NCBI GenBank assembly: GCA_964355675.1
Contig: CAYHEC010000018.1
Span: 1 to 64,000 of the forward strand
DNA: 64,000 nt
Origin: CAMBDS01 sp964355675
GTDB taxonomy: Bacteria; Electryoneota; AABM5-125-24; Hatepunaeales; Hatepunaeaceae
Direction: 5' to 3'
This document shows, piece after piece, positions 25,201 through 33,523 of this stretch. The first letter of the stretch is position 1, and the number at the start of each line of letters is the position of its first letter. The notes under the pieces were generated by a model. It was not told the DNA's origin and did no database searches. It saw nothing but the letters and a program-made list of their open reading frames with translations. The position numbers and the translations under genes were made by a program.

Positions 25201-27695
25201 ATGATATTGGCGAAGCTCGGGGCGTCCGACTACCGTTCGAGACCCAATTTTATGGCATCCTTTATAATCGAATCAGCGTTGCCACAAACGGGTTTATCTC
25301 TTTTGGCAATCAGGATACAATCACGAACTTCCAGAATTGGCCGCTGGATCGTGCCATTGGTGGAGGGGTTGGGATGTTGGCGCCGCTTTGGGATCAGCTT
25401 AAATTAGACCAGAATGGGCAGGTCTATTACTACTACGATGAGGCTGATTCCCGTTTTATCATCGAGTGGTCACGCCTTCGAAGCTACACCGGAGGAAATG
25501 TCGATCTCACGTTCCAGGTCATCCTTTACGATCATGACGTCTGGATCACCGAGACCGGTGATCAAAACATCGTGTTCCAGTATAAATCGATTGCTGATGT
25601 ACAGGGCAACGGAGGTTGGGCTAATGAAGTTCCCTACGCCTCTGTTGGCATTTCCAGTCCGCATGGAAATACCGGCATCAATTACAGCTTCAACAACATT
25701 CGTCCGGTAACATCCGCACCACTCGAAAACCGTCGCGCACTACTTTTCTCGACCTCGCCCAGATTCAAGGCGGGATGCCTTTATGGTCGCGTCACTGACT
25801 CTCAAACCGGATGGCCTATCGAACAGGCAGTCGTCTTTACCGAACATGGTTTTGTCGCCTACTCTGACGCTAACGGAGATTGGCGAATTCCCGAAGCTCT
25901 GGCAACCGTTCCCTTCACTATTTACTGCCACAAGCAAGGCTTCAATGACTCGACTTATACCGACCTCACCGTCGATGAAAACGACAGCCTTGAGATTAAT
26001 TTCGACCTGCTTCACCCTGAATTTACCATCACGCACGATTTTCTCGGGTCAAATCTTGAAACGGGTCAGAACATCGATCTCGGTTTCTCACTCACCAATA
26101 CTGGCAACGGCCCGATGGACTGGAACGCAGAAAAGCGTCTCCTTGACGATGCTAACGCAGAACCATGGGAAATTCGCCGTCGCTACAACGTTGGCGAAAT
26201 CACCGACGACGATAGAATCGAAGGCGTTATCTTCGCGCAAGATAAGTTCTTCCTTTCCGGTGCAAACGATATCGACTCCGCAAATCTGATCTACGTCCTC
26301 GACCGCGAAGGTGAACTTCTCAATAGGTTCGAACAAATCGGCTCTTCACGCTACGGCTACAAAGACATGGATTGGGATGGAAACTATATCTGGGCCGCCG
26401 GCGAAGATACGATCTACTGCCTGACGACTGACGGAATGGTCGTGACGAGTTGGCCTGACCCGCTGAGCCCGAGCCAGTACATTGCTTACAATAGTGAGGA
26501 AGGCATCCTCTACCTTTGCGGCACAACTACCCAAAATATCGTTCGATGCGATCTTGAGGGTCATTTGCTTGAAGGCGGTCTAAGCCGTCGTAGCTTACGC
26601 ATGTACGGCCTTGGCTACTGGCCTGAAGATCCCGATGGGTACGACCTTTACATTGTGAATCATCCCGCCGGAGCGCCATCCAACGTGACCAAGATGAACG
26701 TCGCAACCGGCGACACCATGTTCGTATTCGAAATTCCGCAGGATTCTTCTTCGAATGGACAACAAAGCGCTTGGATTACCAACGAGTTCGATGTTTATAG
26801 CTGGGTGTTCATGAGCATCCAGAACCTCTCCGCGGTCGGAGGTAGAGACCGGGTTGAGATCCATCAGCTCGACGCGCGCAAGGACTGGATGAATCTCGAC
26901 ATATGGACTGGCAGACTTGAAACAGGCGAGACGCAGGATTTCACCCTTTCGCTGAATGCGACAAACCTGCCTGACACCTTATTCGAAGGGGAAATACTCT
27001 TCAGGCATAATGCCGATGATGGTGAGATGCTACTCGCAATAGAACTCGACGTCTTAGGCCCACTGCCTCCCGAACCATTCGCATTGATGTATCCGGAAGA
27101 TGGCGATACGCTTACGGCTCTGCCTTTGCACGGTGACACGTTGCGGTTACCGGCGGTGACCTTCGCTTGGCTTCCGTCGCACGACCCGAACGACTTGGAT
27201 TTTGTCGATTATGAATTCACGATTGAGACTGGCGATACTTCGGTCAGTTTCGAAACGGTTGACACGACATTAACCCTGAGTCTCGACGCGCTCGCACTAC
27301 CGATCTGGTTCGACCGACCAATCAGGTGGTTTGTAACGGCAAGATCGGGAGATGACAATGTTTCCTGTCTGCGAACATTTATCATCAATATTCTGCCGAA
27401 TGATATTGATCGTGAAAAACTGGAAATTCCTGTTGAGTTTGGTCTTGGACCGGTTTACCCAAATCCGTTCAATTCGCGAACAACCATACGGTTCGGCATC
27501 GACAAAGCGGCTCCTGCCACATTACGGATTTATGATCTGACTGGCAGGGTCGTAGCCGACCTCTATTCAGGGCAAGCTACGGTAGGGTATCATCGAGTCA
27601 GTTATGACGGAGTGGCTCTGCCATCGGGGATCTACTGGTTGCGTCTTGAGTCACTTGGCAGAACCCAGATCGAGAAGATCGCCTTGATCAGGTAG
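22251..27695 (+). CDS. Giant secreted C25 (gingipain-like) protein with T9SS sorting domain
   Basis: 1814 residues. The signal peptide is about 1-21. Residues about 230-600 resemble peptidase family C25 (YLIVLPANLVQYAGEFIEWRRRGGYKV, then FDNILLIGDHATYDN). The expected catalytic His position is unclear: the usual GHG turn reads AGRAEN at 457-462, while a candidate Cys is C509 in KGPCAATTG. Later domains are beta-sandwiches, a nidogen-like stretch (about 940-1170), a carboxypeptidase-regulatory-like Ig domain (about 1178-1260, GRVTDSQTGWPIEQA) and a propeller-like segment. The last 80 residues (VYPNPFNSRTTIRF...LPSGIYWLRLES) are a T9SS sorting domain. It is possibly a surface adhesin or peptidase; activity is uncertain. 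Confidence 0.85.
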   Translation: MRAPVSLFLSLLLCGASIVCAADFDMRTSCVQIGSKSSTSLSLAFDLSQVEQQTTDQNGVDRESFVIQGEGFTYVKGMPILPAVSRLVVVPAGAGLALHIDADTPRQLRATNGPVICDDEDLADPPITSLSTGPGGLYPANIAEMSEPMVIRGVRLVRVTTYPVQYDPSTGNYICHERIDAEIEFTNDEPINPAFHPERRNRSKVFLKFINGLALNGADVGRDDPDYDRDPEYVGHYLIVLPANLVQYAGEFIEWRRRGGYKVDILVIADNQLGSADQIKARIRERYDAYLNQGIDPFDNILLIGDHATYDNCGSFGVGTQLASPQGRPIWGGHAHYDWDYGNMEGNDDFAEVGVSRFIAGDQQSMALFVGRTLSYERNPRFDRTEWFNRAATYAQKWAQNWHISLPANARWAHEVMEKVGFTDVRFREEMERMESSGEYVGPFLTEQFNAGVSVMAGRAENYNYRSSFPPNANVGVYPIDLNVAGHHEWSCWWMLRTPGDNQAMKGPCAATTGWGGQQTLPYSVIWMEMVNGFMLRDLPYGWSRIQGLIAPTTYIPNFFGTYPQVTTDVVYYGDPGIQPWVGVPKVVTVELPEVVTPRTRNVSVRVLDQNDQPVEGATVTVYAPGTIPAFNHQNYPAYRDLQMWTKESDADGNATFVFEEGTRFVTNTRMYFTVTGRKIKPFLGDRTIQTPNAILEVGAWELMDEQGQNGDGIPNPGESFSLSLTARNLGNQDDLTDVFAVVSSSSPWLLLDAQEVNFGNVPAGEEVQAQSGVTFTLSSSCPDGVSRPAQRPIIDVVFHSGDLEWQSSIILEPHSPHFEVRSVPGGIIIPINATEKDIEIVNVGSYTSANATARLVNAGMGITVVGSEGHYPSLAPGRAGRLLNNERYMLSGNRVVVPGWKNQMWLIVEDDNGFIDTVTFILQVLEPRARAPQGPDAFGYICFDDTDTDWDMAPEYAWVEIDPRANDGDFEGTRINFTGQSPYDIGEARGVRLPFETQFYGILYNRISVATNGFISFGNQDTITNFQNWPLDRAIGGGVGMLAPLWDQLKLDQNGQVYYYYDEADSRFIIEWSRLRSYTGGNVDLTFQVILYDHDVWITETGDQNIVFQYKSIADVQGNGGWANEVPYASVGISSPHGNTGINYSFNNIRPVTSAPLENRRALLFSTSPRFKAGCLYGRVTDSQTGWPIEQAVVFTEHGFVAYSDANGDWRIPEALATVPFTIYCHKQGFNDSTYTDLTVDENDSLEINFDLLHPEFTITHDFLGSNLETGQNIDLGFSLTNTGNGPMDWNAEKRLLDDANAEPWEIRRRYNVGEITDDDRIEGVIFAQDKFFLSGANDIDSANLIYVLDREGELLNRFEQIGSSRYGYKDMDWDGNYIWAAGEDTIYCLTTDGMVVTSWPDPLSPSQYIAYNSEEGILYLCGTTTQNIVRCDLEGHLLEGGLSRRSLRMYGLGYWPEDPDGYDLYIVNHPAGAPSNVTKMNVATGDTMFVFEIPQDSSSNGQQSAWITNEFDVYSWVFMSIQNLSAVGGRDRVEIHQLDARKDWMNLDIWTGRLETGETQDFTLSLNATNLPDTLFEGEILFRHNADDGEMLLAIELDVLGPLPPEPFALMYPEDGDTLTALPLHGDTLRLPAVTFAWLPSHDPNDLDFVDYEFTIETGDTSVSFETVDTTLTLSLDALALPIWFDRPIRWFVTARSGDDNVSCLRTFIINILPNDIDREKLEIPVEFGLGPVYPNPFNSRTTIRFGIDKAAPATLRIYDLTGRVVADLYSGQATVGYHRVSYDGVALPSGIYWLRLESLGRTQIEKIALIR

Positions 27696-27708
27696 TGTGT
27701 TGCCAGTA

Positions 27709-27838
27709 AGCTGTCAACCCTCCGGGATTGACAGCTTATATCTGCATTTCAAAAGAATAGCTGTCAACCCTCTGAGGTTGACAGCTTATGTCTACGTTTC
27801 AAAAGTAAGAAGTCAACCCATGAGGGGTTGACTTCTTA
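27709..27838. repeat. Three-copy palindromic array after the C25-like gene
   Basis: Copies of the GTCAACCC...GGGTTGAC palindrome start at about 27709, 27759 and 27807 with a period of 49-50 bp. They are separated by a TATCTGCATTTCAAAAG-like linker. The third copy is diverged to GAAGTCAACCCATGAGGGGTTGACTTC-like arms. The array lies between convergent genes, a fitting place for transcript ends. Confidence 0.88.
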
Positions 27839-27866
27839 CTTTTGGAAGCTGAGAGCTTCTTGGATA

Positions 27867-28643
27867 TTACTTCAGCGTAAACACGAACGTGATCTCCCCG
27901 CGCTGTTTCATTTGAGGCATCGAAGGATCCAGTGCATTGAAACGCCATTTACGAAGCGCTTCAAGCGAAACCTTTTCCAACTCAGGGACGCCCTTCGTCG
28001 ATGGTGAAGCAAATATCACTACTCCATCCGGAGCAACCTCAAATGTAAGTTTAACTGTCGATGCGCGGTTGACGCCTTCTGGAAACTTCGGCAGTTCCCC
28101 CGAAACTTTCTCCCGTTGATGACCTTCCCAGCTGATCGAAAACATCTCATCGCCGGCGAGCTTCGACGCCATTGCTTGCTGACGTTCGCCTTCAAGCCAG
28201 CTTGACTCAACAGGAAGCGGAGCGGGGATCGGCCGGTCGCCGCGTCCCAAAACATCAGTCGGCATCAGCATCCGGCGGCCGGGTTGAACGAATTCGGGGG
28301 TCATTTCTTCGGGGCGGTCTTGAGGAATAACGGCTTCGATAGGCAGACGTTCACGGTCTGGAAGCTGTAATAAGGGGCTTGTTTCATCGAGCATTGGGCG
28401 GCGGGGAAGGTCAACGATCGGTGCGCCCGATTCGAGATTCGCCATTGCCGATCCTTCCGGCTCAGTCACATTCGAAAAAGGAGCGAAGGTAACAGGCGTA
28501 AAATCGAGGATAAACGGGACAATCTCAACTTTCAACCAGATGAAAAACAGCAATAGAAGGATATGAACAATGACCGAAACAGCCCACCCCTTTTTTGAAT
28601 CGCGCTGGTTTCTCGTTGCAAATAGTATGTTTGCACCGGTCAT
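27867..28643 (-). CDS. tonB: TonB-family energy transducer
   Basis: 258 residues. A single N-terminal membrane anchor (about 20-40, WAVSVIVHILLLLFFIWLKV) precedes a Pro/Arg-rich periplasmic linker (about 45-150). A C-terminal TonB-like domain follows (about 185-258), with STVKLTFEVAPDGVVIFA and LEALRKWRFN, as in the TonB_C fold. It transmits proton-motive energy from ExbB/ExbD to an outer-membrane receptor. It is the last gene of an exbB-exbD-tonB unit, 6 nt after exbD. An outer-membrane barrel gene lies upstream in the same direction. Confidence 0.87.
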   Translation of the reverse strand: MTGANILFATRNQRDSKKGWAVSVIVHILLLLFFIWLKVEIVPFILDFTPVTFAPFSNVTEPEGSAMANLESGAPIVDLPRRPMLDETSPLLQLPDRERLPIEAVIPQDRPEEMTPEFVQPGRRMLMPTDVLGRGDRPIPAPLPVESSWLEGERQQAMASKLAGDEMFSISWEGHQREKVSGELPKFPEGVNRASTVKLTFEVAPDGVVIFASPSTKGVPELEKVSLEALRKWRFNALDPSMPQMKQRGEITFVFTLK

Positions 28644-28649
28644 CTGAGA

Positions 28650-29054
28650 TTACCCTTCCTCGCGCATTGTGGCGATTAGGTATCTTTCTCCTCCTGCGGC
28701 TTTGATTCGGTCGATCACCCGCACTGTAAGTTCGAGCGTCACGTCTTTGTCTGCCTTGATTACCACCGTTTGTTGAGTGCCACTGATGAGTTGCTGTCTC
28801 AACAATCCGGCAAGTCCATCGACCGAGGTCCTTTCCTGACCAACCCAGATGGTACCTTCGCGAGTTACCGTGACAATGATACTTTTCTGGTCAATTACTT
28901 GCGAAGTTTCGCTCGGCGGTAACTCGACTTTTATGCCAGGCTGAATGATATAAGTATTCGAAAGCAGAAAAAATATCAGCAGTAACAGTACCATATCGGT
29001 CAGTGATGCGAGTTGGAAAGCGGTTGTTGGAGCATTTCGGGGTTCAAGCTTCAT
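28650..29054 (-). CDS. exbD: ExbD/TolR-type biopolymer transport protein
   Basis: 134 residues. One N-terminal helix (about 12-36) carries the conserved aspartate in LASLTDMVLLLLIFFLLSN (D19), needed for proton use. A small periplasmic domain follows with the family pattern VVIKADKDV. The start overlaps exbB by 11 nt. It forms the stator channel with ExbB to energise TonB. Confidence 0.93.
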   Translation of the reverse strand: MKLEPRNAPTTAFQLASLTDMVLLLLIFFLLSNTYIIQPGIKVELPPSETSQVIDQKSIIVTVTREGTIWVGQERTSVDGLAGLLRQQLISGTQQTVVIKADKDVTLELTVRVIDRIKAAGGERYLIATMREEG

Positions 29055-29652
29055 CGACGTTCCCCATCTGTCGAACCGCTGTGGTAGCGCAACGTTCCAT
29101 CAGACCGGCTGTCTGGCGAGTTATGCCAGCAAGGTAGTTATAAATCAGTAAGGCCGGAATGCCGACGACCAAACCACCGACTGTGGTGATCAATGCTTCC
29201 CATATTCCACCTGCCAGCACAGAAGCATTCACTGCTCCGCCCAAATTCTGAATCTGCATAAAGGCGCGTACCATTCCAGTGACGGTTCCAAAAAAACCAA
29301 GAAGCGGCGCAACCGCGGCAATGGTGGCCATAGTGCCAAGACCAGATTCAAGTCGTTCCAGTTCCTGTCTTGAGACCGTCTCGATCTCAGTCAGGCGAAT
29401 TCGACCAGCCCGCTCGATTTCCCAACTCTCCATCAATGCCCGCGCAACCTCTGGACCTAATTTACAGGCAGTTCGAAAACCGGTTGGATTGGGAGCGCGT
29501 CGTTCCCATTCACTTAGAAACGAAGTGAGAGCTTCCTTTTCTCTCTTGATAGCCAGGAATCGACTTACTCCGATGGCAATCATAATCAGCGAACAGAGCG
29601 CGATTGGGATCATCACCCAACCGCCTTTTATTACAATTTCTAACAGATTCAT
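29044..29652 (-). CDS. exbB: ExbB/TolQ/MotA-type proton channel protein
   Basis: 202 residues with three membrane helices (about 10-32, 106-130 and 150-175). The family core is ATIAAVAPLLGFFGTVTGMVRAF, followed by LAGGIWEALITTVGGLVVGIPALLIYNY. It partners with ExbD in a proton-driven motor that powers TonB. It is the first gene of the trio; the 360 bp upstream hold nested palindromic insertion elements, which may have separated it from the barrel gene. Confidence 0.94.
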   Translation of the reverse strand: MNLLEIVIKGGWVMIPIALCSLIMIAIGVSRFLAIKREKEALTSFLSEWERRAPNPTGFRTACKLGPEVARALMESWEIERAGRIRLTEIETVSRQELERLESGLGTMATIAAVAPLLGFFGTVTGMVRAFMQIQNLGGAVNASVLAGGIWEALITTVGGLVVGIPALLIYNYLAGITRQTAGLMERCATTAVRQMGNVDEA

Positions 29653-29690
29653 AGTATTTCCAAAATTGTGATTTTAGAGGGGGGACAGAA

Positions 29691-29976
29691 CAGATTGTCC
29701 GAGAATGCAAATAATACTCAGGGCTCTCATCCCGACGAAAGTCGGGATCCAAGTATCATAATGACATTTAAGGAATTTCTGGATACCGGCTTACCAGTCT
29801 GTCCGAGAATACAGGAGAGCCCAAGCGGACGCCCTCGTCCGCCGACTATTTGTGCTTGGACTCAGGGCGGACGAGGGCGTCCGCCTGGCCAATTTCCTGT
29901 ATTTCCTCAATTCTCGGACAGACTCTTACGCCGGTATGAGAGTATTTTGGTCATTTATCCTATTCTCGGAAAGACT
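29691..29976. mobile_element. Outer, older MITE-like element (contains a second one)
   Basis: CAGATTGTCCGAGAAT at 29691-29706 is matched in reverse by ATTCTCGGAAAGACTG near 29961-29976, with two mismatches. The ends resemble those of the inner element at 29795-29924, so a second copy seems to have inserted into an older relative. A separate hairpin, ATCCCGACGAAAGTCGGGAT, lies at about 29729-29748. No coding capacity is seen in the 363-bp gap 29653-30015. Confidence 0.55.
29795..29924. mobile_element. MITE-like element with 15-bp TIRs and CTTAC target duplication
   Basis: Terminal inverted repeats AGTCTGTCCGAGAAT (from 29796) and ATTCTCGGACAGACT (ending 29924) flank a 130-bp body. CTTAC is present directly on both outer sides (29790-29794 and 29925-29929), consistent with a 5-bp target duplication. 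Inside are two mirror copies of the palindrome GCGGACGCCCTCGTCCGC (29825-29842 and 29867-29884). No protein is encoded, so a transposase must act in trans. It has the same architecture as the element at 56195-56335 but different termini. Confidence 0.75.
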
Positions 29977-30015
29977 GAGAAGTCCGTCGTCGAAGAGGAT
30001 AAAACCTCAATTTTT

Positions 30016-31695
30016 CTACCATAGTGGATCATTGCCTCTCCATTCGATTCCCGCCCAGACTGTCAATGGCGGAAGCTGGTAACTCGGTATTTTCCACTGA
30101 TCTCTATCCAGAAGGTTATCGATTCCGACCCGTCCGGTTAAACCCGGTCTGACCGACCAATGCGCCGAGGCGTTCCAGTCCATTAAATCTGAGGAACGAC
30201 TCGCACCATTGTAAAAAATGAGCGATCCTCGCTTCCAGACGAGATTATTGTTGATTGCAACCTTGCCCAAATAGATTACAACGTCGCTCCCTACTTCAGC
30301 TGGTGAAATAAACGGTGCGTTGGCTCCCACCCCGCTTCCAGAACTTGACGCCTTCGTCAAAACTCCAAAGAGTGTAACCAATACGTTTTGATGTGGTTCT
30401 AATTCTAAATCCAATCTGGATATTGCAATGTGAGCTTTTCGCGAACTTGTCCGCCAATTTCCAGTTGAGTTCATCATCCAGAATGATCGATGCCGTTCGT
30501 CAGATAGTGCATACGAAAACCGTAGTCTGGCGGTTTTGTTTAGAATATGACTTACGCGTAGTCGTAGGTTGAATGGAACTTCTACCGTTACGCCTCTGGC
30601 GGTTGAGTCAAGCGCCATCATCTGGGAGAAAGTCGAACCGAATGTCTCAAAGTGTGGTTTGGGTAAATAGTCAAAGTCAATGGCGCTACCCGAAGCCGCC
30701 TTCCAGGTTATTCCTGCAATAAGTCCAGCGCCAGATCGACTTTCGGGGGTACCTGGCGCGACAAGCACCGGTGTCGGAATTACTTTTCCGGTGTAGGCTA
30801 TCAGTCCAGCGCGCCAAAGTAATTTCTCGCCCAAACGGCGACAATAGATCGATTCAATTGAGTAAAGCGAGTGACTGCCTTTATCGACCGAAACTGCTTC
30901 CACCTCGAAATCGAGCCTTGATTCTAACCAGCCTTGCCAAATTTCACGAGAAAATCCAAGAGTCAAGAGATCATGTGACGCTAAAATGTTACGGTGATTG
31001 TCGAGGATAGTGAGATCAAAAAGAAATTTGCCAGTCAATCGTCCCGCAAACAGGCCAAAGGGAGTTGTTCCGGCCTGAAGTCCTAAAGCGAATTGGTTAT
31101 TAGTCTCATTTCCCAGAGATCCGTTTCGAACAAATGATCCGAAAGATGACTTGATTTCAGGAGTAAAAGTAGCCTCCTGCCCAATCCAGCGAAGGCCACT
31201 GGCGTTGACAAATCCATCAAGCTTCGGACCGGATGAGGTTCTCATCGGGTAACGATCCATACCGAGGTTAACTGAATAACCAGTTAGAGAACCTTCGTAC
31301 ACACTTGCTAAGCGACCAGTTGCCTTGCCAAAACCTCCGGACGAAGCGCCAACTTCGGTGTATCCACCTCCGACTAATCTAAATAGAATTGGTTTTTCGC
31401 TTGGCGTATCGAGAATATCAAGAGGAATAACCGGTCGAACTTCGCGGTTGAAATCTGGTAGTAAAAAATGGGAGGAAGATTCTGTGGGAATCTTTTTTCC
31501 GGACAGAGTTGTCGCCTGTTCAATACCGGTTATAACGTATTTCGGCATCTCGATGACCGGCAGATCAGCGGCATAGAGAGCGGCATTGATCACCAGTACC
31601 GGTAACAATAGACTGAAAATTCTTAGTACAGTTTTCAATATTGAGCTGTACGATTGAGATTCGTCTGGAATCCGCCGTAATTGCCGGTGGTGCAT
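30016..31695 (-). CDS. Outer-membrane beta-barrel protein, TonB-receptor-like but lacking a plug
   Basis: 559 residues. A signal sequence is visible at about 22-43 (ILKTVLRIFSLLLPVLVINAALYA). A TonB-box-like start follows (LPVIEMPKYVITGIEQ), then about 450 residues of alternating amphipathic strands (for example FRLVGGGYTEVGAS, TGRVGIDNLLDRDQWKIPSY). The NLLDRDQ..PSYQLP motif is typical of the last strands of TonB-dependent receptors. A plug domain is not evident. The ORF start is uncertain within the first 20 residues. It is upstream of exbB-exbD-tonB on the same strand, so it may be the receptor they energise. Confidence 0.72.
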   Translation of the reverse strand: MHHRQLRRIPDESQSYSSILKTVLRIFSLLLPVLVINAALYAADLPVIEMPKYVITGIEQATTLSGKKIPTESSSHFLLPDFNREVRPVIPLDILDTPSEKPILFRLVGGGYTEVGASSGGFGKATGRLASVYEGSLTGYSVNLGMDRYPMRTSSGPKLDGFVNASGLRWIGQEATFTPEIKSSFGSFVRNGSLGNETNNQFALGLQAGTTPFGLFAGRLTGKFLFDLTILDNHRNILASHDLLTLGFSREIWQGWLESRLDFEVEAVSVDKGSHSLYSIESIYCRRLGEKLLWRAGLIAYTGKVIPTPVLVAPGTPESRSGAGLIAGITWKAASGSAIDFDYLPKPHFETFGSTFSQMMALDSTARGVTVEVPFNLRLRVSHILNKTARLRFSYALSDERHRSFWMMNSTGNWRTSSRKAHIAISRLDLELEPHQNVLVTLFGVLTKASSSGSGVGANAPFISPAEVGSDVVIYLGKVAINNNLVWKRGSLIFYNGASRSSDLMDWNASAHWSVRPGLTGRVGIDNLLDRDQWKIPSYQLPPLTVWAGIEWRGNDPLW

Positions 31696-31712
31696 TTCAA
31701 GTTGCGGAGCTA

Positions 31713-32756
31713 CTATTTCAGCTCCGACAATTTCTTCAATTCATCTTCGAGCATTTTGACCCGTTTAAGAAGTTCGGGCAGTTTTCCCAATGCCGCTTCA
31801 ATTCGCATCGCTTCCATTTGGGGTCTGGCTGGGTAGCCAGAAATTAAACCTTTGATGTCATAAGATTTTGTAACTCCTGCTTGGGCGCCGATCATCATCC
31901 TGTTACCAATTTCTATATGGCCCACCGTACCGGCTTGACCGCCAATCATTACCCCTGAGCCGATTGTCGTGGAACCGGAAATTCCTACCTGTGCGGCGAT
32001 AACAGTGTTTGCCCCAACATGAACGCCGTGGGCGATCTGGATCAGGTTATCGAGCTTTGCTCTCTTTCCGATGCGAGTCGCGCCGATAGTCGCTCGGTCA
32101 ATACAGCAATTTGCGCCTATCTCGACGTCGTCGTCTATTTCGACGGTTCCAACCTGAGGTATTTTGTGGAATCCATCTGCTTCGGGGGAGTACCCAAAAC
32201 CGTCAAAACCGATCACAGTACCATCACCGACGATAACACGGCAACCCAATTTGACTTCGTGCCTGAGAGTTACCCCAATCCCAATCACGCAATCATCACC
32301 GATGATAACGTCTCTGCCAACATAAGCGCCATTGCAAAGCACCACCCGAGATCCAACAATTGCCCCAGACTCGACGGTTACAAATGCTCCAATGCGAACG
32401 CCAATGCCTAATAAGGCAGAATCGCTGATCGAGGCAAATGGATGAACGCGCTCCGGATAGTCGAGCCCCTGGGCTGGATAAACGAGTTCAAGCGCCTGAC
32501 GAAATGTTAAATAGGGATGCGGAGTTTCAAGTCTGATGAGGTGGGAGGGGGTTGGCTCATTAGGAGCTGTGATTATTGCGCCAGCCCGGCATTTTTCGAG
32601 CTGGGAGCGATACTTCGGGTTAGCGATAAAAGTCAGGTGGTGGGGTTCCGCTTCCAAAATTGGAGCGATTCCGTCGATCTCAAGCTCTCGCGAACCTTTG
32701 ACGTCGCAATTCAGCGCATCGCCAAGCGCGCCAGTGTTTATTACCAAATTTCGCAC
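31713..32756 (-). CDS. lpxD: UDP-3-O-(3-hydroxyacyl)glucosamine N-acyltransferase
   Basis: Third step of lipid A synthesis, adding the N-linked acyl chain. 347 residues. An N-terminal uridine-binding domain is followed by a left-handed parallel beta-helix built from hexapeptides (from about 100, VHPFASISDSALLGIGVRIG). The catalytic His is in NLIQIAHGVHVG near residue 239. A C-terminal helix (LPELLKRVKMLEDELKKLSELK) is present. The start is a GTG at 32756 with GGAAATGAA just before it. It lies downstream of bamA and the skp genes, a classical gene order. Confidence 0.96.
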   Translation of the reverse strand: MRNLVINTGALGDALNCDVKGSRELEIDGIAPILEAEPHHLTFIANPKYRSQLEKCRAGAIITAPNEPTPSHLIRLETPHPYLTFRQALELVYPAQGLDYPERVHPFASISDSALLGIGVRIGAFVTVESGAIVGSRVVLCNGAYVGRDVIIGDDCVIGIGVTLRHEVKLGCRVIVGDGTVIGFDGFGYSPEADGFHKIPQVGTVEIDDDVEIGANCCIDRATIGATRIGKRAKLDNLIQIAHGVHVGANTVIAAQVGISGSTTIGSGVMIGGQAGTVGHIEIGNRMMIGAQAGVTKSYDIKGLISGYPARPQMEAMRIEAALGKLPELLKRVKMLEDELKKLSELK

Positions 32757-32831
32757 TTCATTTCCGAAGTGTTGAAGGTTGCTTCAGCCAAAAAGTAAAA
32801 CGCGCAATCGAGCCTGCGCACTCCATGCTTC

Positions 32832-33413
32832 TCACCTCGCCAATTCCTCGATAACCTGATCCGTGATATCAAGGCCAGGTTTGGCGTAAACTACGTTTCC
32901 AGCGACGGTATCGAACACAATATCAAGCCCGCGTGCCTCTGCAACCTTATAAATTGCATCGTTTACCTTTGCGTCGATTGGTTCCATTAGTTCCTTGCGG
33001 CGCTTAAGGTAACTGCTGTTCTCGTCGTACCATGTCGCCTGCCGGAAACGTTGCAACTCTTTGCGACCAGTTGTCACTTCGTCTTCGAGCTGTTTGCGAC
33101 GGTCAGCGCTTAGAATTAATTTCAATTCTTCAAGCTGGGACTCTTTGACTCGAAGTTCCCCCTCCATTTTCTCTGCTTCTGCCGCCCACAGAGTATTATC
33201 CGAGCGAAGCGCGTTTTCCACATCCTTATAATCTGGAAGGCGTTGGGCAATCACTTCTGATCTTACATACCCAATCTTACTTCCACTGGACGACCATGGG
33301 AAGGTAGTTCCGCCTCCGGAACCAGTAGATGGAGTATCGCCCTTAGCCGCTCCAGAATTCGTTCCTGCACAACCAGAAACAACGAGCATCAGGGACGGAA
33401 TAATCAAGAACAT
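32832..33413 (-). CDS. OmpH/Skp-family periplasmic protein with lipoprotein signal
   Basis: 193 residues from the ATG at 33413. The lipobox LMLVVSGCAG gives a lipid-anchored Cys. A Ser/Gly/Thr-rich linker precedes an OmpH domain (from about 62, KIGYVRSEVIAQRLPDYKDVENAL), with the long coiled coil (about 85-150) and the C-terminal GLDIVFDTVAGNVVYAKPGLDITDQVIEEL. The open frame begins 38 codons earlier at 33527, overlapping the first skp by 4 nt, but that leader is Arg-rich and unlike a signal peptide; either start is possible. It is the second of two tandem Skp-like genes. Confidence 0.88.
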   Translation of the reverse strand: MFLIIPSLMLVVSGCAGTNSGAAKGDTPSTGSGGGTTFPWSSSGSKIGYVRSEVIAQRLPDYKDVENALRSDNTLWAAEAEKMEGELRVKESQLEELKLILSADRRKQLEDEVTTGRKELQRFRQATWYDENSSYLKRRKELMEPIDAKVNDAIYKVAEARGLDIVFDTVAGNVVYAKPGLDITDQVIEELAR

Positions 33414-33523
33414 CGCCCTTACTCTTCCCAAGCGAGAGAACGCCTTCCGGCATCGCCCGGTGATCGTTCGCAAGGAGGCGAGACCCGTCCGTACACACGC
33501 TCTGGCGAGGCTTGCGCCGCGCA

